Shown one piece after another: positions 8,060 through 13,814 of a DNA stretch of 13,814 bases (position 1 is the first letter of the stretch; each line of letters opens with the position of its first letter). The position numbers and the translations under genes are program-made. Below the pieces are notes generated by a model. That model saw only the letters and a list, made by a program, of their open reading frames with translations, did not search any database and was not told where the DNA came from. Source of the stretch: Spirogloea muscicola (Eukaryota; Streptophyta; Zygnematophyceae; Spirogloeales; Spirogloeaceae); the NCBI GenBank assembly GCA_009602725.1, contig WELB01000172.1, forward strand, positions 126,146-139,959. The letters run 5' to 3'.

Positions 8060-10760
8060 TCATTGGTATCTTGAGCCCATTGCTGCAGGCGCCATCCGTG
8101 GCCCAGCCGCGGCGGCGTTGAAGTGCTGCACCGCCAGCCGGGCAGGTGTCGCAGCTGCAGCGGCACTTCTCCTGACCCTGAGTGTATGGAGCAGCGCCAG
8201 CATGGCCGTGAACAGCGACAGTGCCCCCGCCTGATGTGCAGCCCCCAACGAGATTGGGACGTGCAGGAGCAGCGTTGACACGCCCAGTGTCACCTGCAAT
8301 ACAGAGCCCCCTGCCATCAATGGGGCTCGGCATGGACCCTCTGTCCTCCGCCAACCGAACCCCACGAGCAACTTGGGCCGCCCGGCGCACAAGCCAGAGT
8401 GCTGCATGGATTACCTGTAGTGCGGCCGTGCCAAGCATCACGTGCAGGAGAACACGGGACGAGCCGTGCAGCGGCAGTCCCCGCGCCGAGGCCCACACTG
8501 CTGTCAGCGCCGTGAGCGTGGAGATTGCGAGCACCCGGTGCTGGAGCTGTTCCCACCCGTAAAAAGGAGGCAGTCAGGCGCCAGGCATCTGACTCCACAC
8601 CATAAGTTATGTGCATGCAAAGAGTAAAGCCAGGAAGGCGCCCAACTCTAAAGCACCTGCACAAGAGCCGTATTCTCAAATACGTTGCGCACAACCGGCT
8701 GCAGCTCCAAAAGGCCATCAGGAATCCACACGTCGCCCATCTTGGGGAATGTATTGTATGCGTGGCCCTGGGCACAGTATGCCAAAACGAGTACAGCTTT
8801 CGGCAAGTGCCTTGCTTGAAAACCTCGCAAAAGTGGCCTTCACATCCATGGCATTCCTGTCATGGCGCCTCAGCACAGCAGAAACATGCGGAGTTGGAGT
8901 TGACGAGGCTGGCAGCTACTGACCGCGTCATTGCCAGCCACGAACGCCCCAGAAAGGGCTGTCACACCGACCAGCATGGCAGCTGGGTGGACAAGCCTAC
9001 GGGCCGCCACTGCCGAGAGAATGTGCAGCGGTTGCTGCGCCAGGGGCTGCGGCAGAGCCACACTCAACGAAGTCCAGAGGAGGCCGGCGTATATTACAAA
9101 AGCGGAGGTAAGGTGCGCTGCCAGCCGGTAAGGGCTCACGCGCGGCGTATCGTGCTCACTCTTAGGTACCTGCGCCAGATGTCACAAACGCAAGGCTCAG
9201 TTGCAGGCTAATACTCATGCTCATCTTGAAGCCCAGGTAAAATACAACGAGGAGGAGAGTTGCACTATTCTTGCAACAGGTCACATTTACTGATTATTAC
9301 TAACTTGCTCACTGCAACCCACTGCACGATGAGCTCGTTCTGGAACAGGTCTGCTTCACTAACTGAGCTCAAGCACATCTCCATATCTTATTGCTGAAGG
9401 GCGAAGCTAACCTCCAGGCCACTTTTGACCATCCACCACCCAACGAAGCCCTGGCCAGCGCCCATGGCCATGAGCAGGCCCAGGCGGGCCGCCAGCGGCC
9501 GCGAGATGTAACCACGGAGTGCAAAGTAGGCGAACGGCAGGCTGAAGGCCAGCCCCAGGCCGCGGCCCCACATGCGGTGCGCATACTCCATCCAGTAGAT
9601 GAACTTGAAGTCCGCCAAGCTCATGCCCAGGTTCACCCTACCACAACCAACCACAGTGTGACGGCGCAGGTTTCAGTACTCAGTCAGTGCCTGACTTGTG
9701 CAATGCTGAAGCTATGAGCTTGGCGTGGAGCACAAAGCTAGCCCAGTCTTGTGCTGGTATTAGGAGCTCCTAAAATCATTTGTGCGTAACCTTTGGTATT
9801 CAGGGGACTGCTTATATTTGTCAAACTCGGCCTCCCACTCCGTTGTGGTCAGGGGCGGCAGCGTGCCCTGGAACCGCCAGTCCGTCATGGAAAGGCCCGA
9901 GCGCGTGAGGCGCGTGACGCCTCCGAGGACGACGAGGCTGAACACCCAGCCCGTGCAGCCGAAGAGCCACACTGCCACTTGCCGCTGCGCAGCCGCCCCC
10001 CCCAACACAAGCGGCCGCAGAGCTGCTTGTATTGGGCCGCTCGCTCGGGCCGACGGCGCCGCTAGGTGCAGCGCAGCGTGCACGTCAGCGGCTGCAGTCG
10101 AGGCGGCTCGTCGGCCCTGCGCAACCAACATGGTGGGCCGCCACTCAGTGTCATGCCAGCAACCGACGCGGAGGAGGAGACCCGCAGAAGGCCAGCCAGG
10201 CAAGCCAGCTGGCCAGTCACCACAGCCGCCAAGCCCAATGACAGACGTGCCGTTTGGCGCAAGTGACGCGGCCTGCTGAGCAATGGTAGGGGTCCAGACG
10301 AGACATGCTCCAACCGGGTGCAGTGAACCGGCAGCAGCTCCGTTGCCAGCCGGCGGAAGGCGACGGCGACGGCGCGCGCCTGAGGAGCGCCGACAGCAGC
10401 AGCCGCCACCGTCCCGCGCGACGGCGCAAGCGGAGCTCGAGCGGCCGCCTGCAGCCCCAAGGCGTTATGGTTATCCGCTGTGCCATGACGGAGGTCGCTT
10501 ACTGGGGCTCGTTGCGTCATAGCCGTCCTGACAGCTGCACGGGTATCCTTCGCAGCTGAAGGCACGACTGCGGTCGCCACGGCTCAGACCTGGTCAAGGG
10601 GCCGCCGCCAGAGCTCGAGGCCGGTGGAGCCGCCGCCTGCTCGCGAAGGCGGCCTCCGTGCAACTGCCCAGCCTGAGCACGCACGGCCAGGCACCCTCGC
10701 TACGGCAGCCGCCGCCGCGGCGGCACTTAGGCCGCGCCAGGCCCGCGCCAGCGCCGCCAT
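8060..10760 (-). CDS. COX15: COX15 heme A synthase, mitochondrial, 7 exons, 481 aa
   Basis: Exons on the minus strand: 10760-10590, 10116-9791, 9637-9412, 9169-8924, 8767-8657, 8546-8415, 8293-8060 (TGA). All introns are GT-AG with matching phases. COX15 oxidises the heme O C8 methyl group to a formyl group, giving heme A for cytochrome c oxidase in the inner mitochondrial membrane. Conserved blocks in order are VVLGGVTRLTRSGLSMTDW (residues about 119-137), FKFIYWMEYAHRMWGR, GAGQGFVGWWMVKSGLE, PRVSPYRLAAHLTSAF, FVAGNDAGHAYNTFPKMGD, ENTALVQ, and LGVSTLLLHVPISLGAAHQAG. The four family histidines that ligate hemes fall at 186, 260, 363 and 424. The first exon (1-57) is rich in Ala and Arg with almost no acidic residues, as expected of a mitochondrial presequence, and its ATG has a GCCGCC Kozak context. 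The sequence is plant-like throughout. Orthology is very secure; the first exon is the least certain part. Confidence 0.95.
10117..10589 (-). other. COX15 intron 1, GC-rich, with a long open frame
   Basis: This is the largest intron placed in the window (473 nt) and is far more GC-rich than the others. A minus-strand frame beginning at an ATG at 10580 stays open for about 170 codons, through the intron and into the start of exon 2, but in a different frame from COX15. Its composition (Ala, Arg, Pro, Leu) is that of GC-rich non-coding DNA and I recognise no motif in it. An alternative first exon here cannot be excluded. Confidence 0.5.
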
Positions 10761-11086
10761 GGCGGCGGCGAAGGCTCGCGCTGCGCGCTCAGCGCCGCTG
10801 ATCGGGGGGGTGCTGGCGGCGTGACGTCGACTTCAGGCCGGGCGACCGGCTTTTAAGACTTCTCGTCCTTTGTTGATTCTTTTTTGGGCTGGCTTTTCCA
10901 GCCCCTATTCTCAATAGGCGAGCACTTTCTTCCTTTTTCACGTCAAGCGAGGAAAGAGACAAGGCGCGGGGCGCATGAAATGAAATGGAGGCCAGTTCAA
11001 GCCGATGCATTGTTCAGGCAGAGTCTAGGGCAAACTAAACAGGGCTACATAATACGGAGATCTAAACAACGGTGCCTAAGGTGACA
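10761..11086 (-). promoter_or_regulatory. COX15 promoter/5' UTR region
   Basis: This region lies upstream of the COX15 start codon. It contains a TGACGTCG at 10822-10829, the core of plant bZIP/CRE-type sites, about 60 bp before the start codon. Further upstream is a T-rich stretch with two adjacent small hairpins at 10886-10918. No coding segment is visible. Placement of the promoter is inferred from position only. Confidence 0.4.
10886..10918. repeat. Two adjacent short hairpins
   Basis: GGGCTGG at 10886-10892 pairs with CCAGCCC at 10898-10904 over a 5-nt loop. CCTATT at 10904-10909 pairs with AATAGG at 10913-10918 over a 3-nt loop. The stems abut (sharing C10904) and are preceded by a T run. 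Function is unknown; they lie about 130-160 bp upstream of the COX15 start codon. Confidence 0.5.
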
Positions 11087-11607
11087 TCAGTACCCACGGG
11101 TGAGCACAAACAAATCCGACAAGCTAACTTGGGGAGCTGGAGCGCCGCCACGAAAGCCGGAGGCCTGACTTAAAGCGCGCCCTGCACGTTGATGAAGAGC
11201 CAATGCTTGCGAGCGCTGCAAACTAAGTGAGAGCCGCATCCTATAGTATGCAACTAAGGCCTGCGGAATGCTGGAGTGGCCCAAGCTGCCCCCCCAACTT
11301 CGACGACGCGCATCAACCAGCCGGGCCAGATGCTGGATCAGGGAGGACCTTTTTACGCCGTAGCCTCCGTAGGTATCCATGGCACAAGGGATAAAGATGG
11401 TCCCCTCGGGGATGGTCCTGGTAGTGCCGCTCCTTCTTGCGCTCCGCGCTGGACGTGGCCCAGCCAGACACGGTTGACGTGGGTGCGCCAGCCTTGTACG
11501 CGTCGATCAGTACCACGTCCGGGAGTTTAGGGTCCAGGAGTAAAAGAAGCAAGGCGGCATAGCTTGTCTGCCTCGTGGCCCCTGTGTGTAGTTGTACAAG
11601 CTTTGTC
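11087..11607 (-). mobile_element. Decayed retroelement ORF 3' end, copy 1 (frameshifted)
   Basis: The minus strand shows a frame from 11607 reading GATRQTSYAALLLLLLDP, then DVVLIDAYKAGAPTS, then SSAERKKERHYQ. One base later (about 11417) the frame shifts and continues as TIPEGTIFIPCAMDTYGGYG, RSSLIQHLARLVDA and finally a 50-residue block MRLSLSLQRSQALALHQRAG to VLTRGY with TGA at 11089-11087. The order of a DVxxxDA strand, a KKERxYQ helix, an F-x-P-(C/F)-A-x-D/E-T-x-G-G-x-G motif and a final LQR helix matches what I recall for the segment after reverse transcriptase in non-LTR-type retrotransposons. A stop lies just upstream (11610-11608) and no RT catalytic motif is visible, so this is a 5'-truncated, frameshifted relic. 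Element class is inferred. Confidence 0.55.
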
Positions 11608-11923
11608 TACTGCAGCTGCACAAGCAAGACTTAACCTCATTGCATGCCTGGTGATGCAATCTTGCGCAGGATTCTCCAGGCGGTCTGGGCAGTTAACAAC
11701 TTAGGGCACAAATCACATGACTCTATGAGCTGACTCCTCTTATCTTACTAGGTTGTAGAGGAAACGACGACCCACTCCTGCTTTTGCGTTCAATGAGCAC
11801 GTGCAGCATGAGCACACACAGCAGACTGGGTCGCTGTTCAGCAACTGACCTTGCAACTGAAGACGAGGAGTTTAGCACCTGCTGCTGAAAGTGTAGCTGG
11901 TTACTGTGAGGGTATTGGCGCTC
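11608..11923. other. Intergenic region downstream of SEN2
   Basis: These 316 bases follow the SEN2 stop codon on the minus strand and should hold its 3' UTR. I see no TGTAA or AATAAA in the sense orientation, no tRNA, and no frame with recognisable homology. The right-hand border of the retroelement relic is lost here. Confidence 0.45.
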
Positions 11924-13546
11924 TCATGTCTTGGCTTCTTCATGTCTCTTTGCAAGGTCGCTCTGCGGTGTCGTTGTTGCAGAGGTGCTGGGATTGGAGC
12001 TTCTGGGAGTAGATGACGCCCATGTAGCTACGCGATTCTTCTCTGGCAACCAGCGCCGTAACTGCATTTCCTCAACGGTCCATTCCCTCAAAGACCTCTC
12101 CAAATCAGATGTATCGGCTTGGCTTCCGACTGACTGGACCACATACAGCACCAGTAAGCCCTGCACAAAGAAGAGGGCAGAGCTTCCTCAAAACCCTCCG
12201 CTCCAAAAAGGCAATTGATGAGGGGTGACCTCTGCGACCTTTATTTTGATGCCACCAACATAGCAATTCCCAGCACTCTCAAAGAAGGATCCATAGGGGG
12301 TGGACCACCATGGCCACCATCAGAGACACTCATTGGTGGAAGCATGCACCCTTACACGGTGCGAAAGCATGACAAGCATCTACATGAATATTATCTTGCA
12401 AGTGGACCTCCCTCTCCTGTGACAGAGTGCACAAGAGGGAGATGAGATTGCATCACAACCTTTGCCACTGTGTTGGCAAGGCGGCTCATGGCGAGGACGT
12501 CCACCCATGTGTCCAAACGGCTCTCTTTACTTTCACACTTCACAAGCACGACATAGCTGCAAAGCACAGGGCAACTTCATCAAGTGTGATGGCAGAGATT
12601 GCAAAAGCCCTGCTCTGAGCGCAAGTGACTGAGACGTTGATCTTGTGGTAGTTAGGACATGTCACCTTAAGACGTAGCTAGAAAGTGTCAGCTCACTGAC
12701 AAACTCACTCAGACTATTGACTGAGCAGCTCAGCGTGTGTGCAGAGGAATGGTCCCAAGCACGCTTACTCAGAGTGCACAAAGGCCGGGTGGTGGCGGTA
12801 AGCAACAAAGTGGGCCCCATACTGCATGCCTGGCCTGATCACCCAGTTCTTGAGCCGCAGGTGTCGATAGGCCAAGTACGTGGCTGCAAACGACGGCTGC
12901 TGCTGTTGGAAAGCTTCCCATGCCTCCGTGCTGCTCAGCGTGCGGAGTCCCTGCAGATGGTAGGGGCCAGCAAGTCGGGAGTGAGAAAGCGCGGGCTGGC
13001 CGTCATATCCAGGAAAGGAGAAGCCAGACGCGTCATTGAACACTACCGCTCGATGGGCGCTGCATCGGGATCTGCACGACCCTTGCAGCCTGCACGTACA
13101 TTGGGGCCACGGATCTGAGGGAGTAGCCAGCCGCAGTCGTGCCCGAGGAAGAAGGCCTCCTCGAGCGTGAGCTGCACCGGCTTGCTGTCGGGTGGCCCCT
13201 CCCCGATCCCGAGCTCTGCAGCGTGCACACGGGACAATGAGAAGGCCGCCTGCCATTGACCATGTGCTACATACAGACCGGTGTGCTCGCAAGTCGCACG
13301 CGAGAGACGCCTCGAAGGCGAGGTCGAGCGAGGGGCTGGCGGCCCACCGGGCACGAGGCGGCCGAGGCAGGCGCACTCGAGGAGGCGGGCGTGGGGCGGG
13401 GGGGCGTGGAGGAGCACGGCGCCGCCCAGCAGCGCGGCGGGCGCGGGCGGCAGGGCGACGTCATCTCCGTCTCCAGCTAGTGGGGCCCGCAGCGACCCGC
13501 GGCGACTGCCACTCTCAGGGGGTGCGGTGACGGTTAGCACCGTCAC
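11924..13546 (-). CDS. SEN2: tRNA-splicing endonuclease catalytic subunit SEN2, at least 4 exons, 5' end incomplete
   Basis: Exons on the minus strand: (5' open) 13546-13100, 12950-12769, 12556-12460, 12160-11924 (TGA). All introns are GT-AG and phases agree. SEN2 cuts the 5' splice site of intron-containing pre-tRNAs as part of the Sen2-Sen34-Sen15-Sen54 complex. Visible blocks: LLECACLGRLV, then QLTLEEAFFLGHDCG, ATYLAYRHLRLKNWVIRPGM, QYGAHFVAYRHHPAFVHSDY, RLANTVAKGLLVLYV and EWTVEEMQLRRWLPEKNR. The family catalytic triad is intact: Tyr of VAYRHH, His of AFVHSD eight residues later, and Lys of TVAK, whose codon abuts the last intron. As drawn it is 320 residues; plant SEN2 is about 240-250. 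The first exon has no in-frame ATG; 13546 is a GTG in the open frame, used only as a provisional border. A possible extra 63-nt intron is discussed separately. Confidence 0.92.
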
Positions 13547-13564
13547 CGCTGGCTGCGGTGACGG
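13524..13564. repeat. TGACG-containing palindrome plus third copy near the SEN2 5' end
   Basis: GCGGTGACGGT (13524-13534) and its exact complement ACCGTCACCGC (13539-13549) flank a 4-nt loop, giving an 11-bp perfect stem. A third direct copy, GCGGTGACGG, lies at 13555-13564. TGACG is the core of plant bZIP (TGA/CRE-type) binding sites. It overlaps the provisional SEN2 5' border, so it may be promoter, leader or coding. Confidence 0.55.
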
Positions 13565-13694
13565 CGGTTCAAGGTGCCGGCAGAGTTGACGGCGCTGCCC
13601 TCCTGGTCACTCCCGGACCCTGGCCCGGCGAGGCCCGCGCAGCCCGCCGCCAATCCCGGCGCGGATGTCGGCGGCCGAGGCGGCGGCGGCGGCG
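13547..13694 (-). promoter_or_regulatory. GC-rich region upstream of SEN2
   Basis: The SEN2 frame stays open upstream to an in-frame TGA near 13600 without any ATG. No ATG exists on the minus strand between 13560 and 13694 in any frame. The segment is as GC-rich as the other promoter regions and ends in a GGC run (13681-13694). It could be leader, promoter or part of an intron separating an unseen first exon. Confidence 0.4.

Positions 13695-13814
<120 letters not shown>

Noticed and set aside
8609-9211. 200-codon plus-strand frame.
   Set aside because: It is antisense to COX15 exons 4 and 5, whose minus-strand translation matches the family residue for residue.
9301-9370. Candidate extra COX15 exon reading SEADLFQNELIV between exons 3 and 4.
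   Set aside because: No acceptor gives the required phase, and joining 9412 directly to 9169 yields KSGLE-VPKSEHDTPRVSPYR, which fits plant COX15 without it.
10433-10454. Four overlapping common restriction sites (GAGCTC, CTCGAG, GCGGCCGC, CTGCAG) resembling a cloning polylinker.
   Set aside because: The flanks are ordinary GC-rich COX15 intron without any vector sequence, and such palindromes are frequent by chance in this composition.
12765-13376. Minus-strand frame of 203 codons read as a single protein.
   Set aside because: Only its last part (from 12950) is SEN2 exon 2; the upstream part is a different frame over exon 1 and the intron 13099-12951.
1583-13546. Reading the three minus-strand genes as a functional cluster.
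   Set aside because: LMBRD2, COX15 and SEN2 act in unrelated processes and are separated by 1.2-1.3 kb with relics of mobile DNA; shared strand alone is weak evidence.

Overview
The window is nuclear DNA from a photosynthetic eukaryote, most likely a green alga (Viridiplantae, probably Chlorophyta). Three observations support this. The four genes are cut by short spliceosomal introns of about 110-470 nt, all GT-AG, and 18 of the 24 introns I could place end in GCAG, an acceptor preference known from chlorophytes. The proteins read as plant-type orthologues, for example TRSGLSMTDW in the heme A synthase and VVPLARHF in the LMBR1 protein. First exons and promoters are very GC-rich while gene interiors are not. 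I cannot name a genus.

Layout. 193-1151 (+): a short protein made only of the N-terminal domain of the Hsp90 co-chaperone Aha1, three exons. 1583-6791 (-): LMBRD2/plant LMBR1-like membrane protein, 14 exons, 817 residues, convergent with the first gene. 8060-10760 (-): COX15, the mitochondrial heme A synthase, seven exons, 481 residues. 11924-13546 (-): the catalytic SEN2 subunit of tRNA-splicing endonuclease, at least four exons, with its start codon not visible. I assembled the exons by translating both strands, matching conserved family motifs and requiring splice phases to agree. All internal junctions close in frame.

Between SEN2 and COX15, and again between COX15 and LMBRD2, there is a decayed relic of what looks like the 3' coding end of a retrotransposon. 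The two copies lie in the same orientation and share 34 of 50 residues in their final block. The window ends in 120 consecutive A residues, which look like a contig-edge artefact and probably hide the SEN2 start.

The four genes are housekeeping genes of unrelated pathways (chaperone regulation, membrane signalling, respiratory cofactor synthesis, tRNA splicing). I see no operon logic and no evidence of a new multi-gene system. The points most worth a second look are the single-domain Aha1 protein with altered Hsp90-contact motifs, the paired retroelement relics, the missing SEN2 start, and several ambiguous in-frame introns or microexons.
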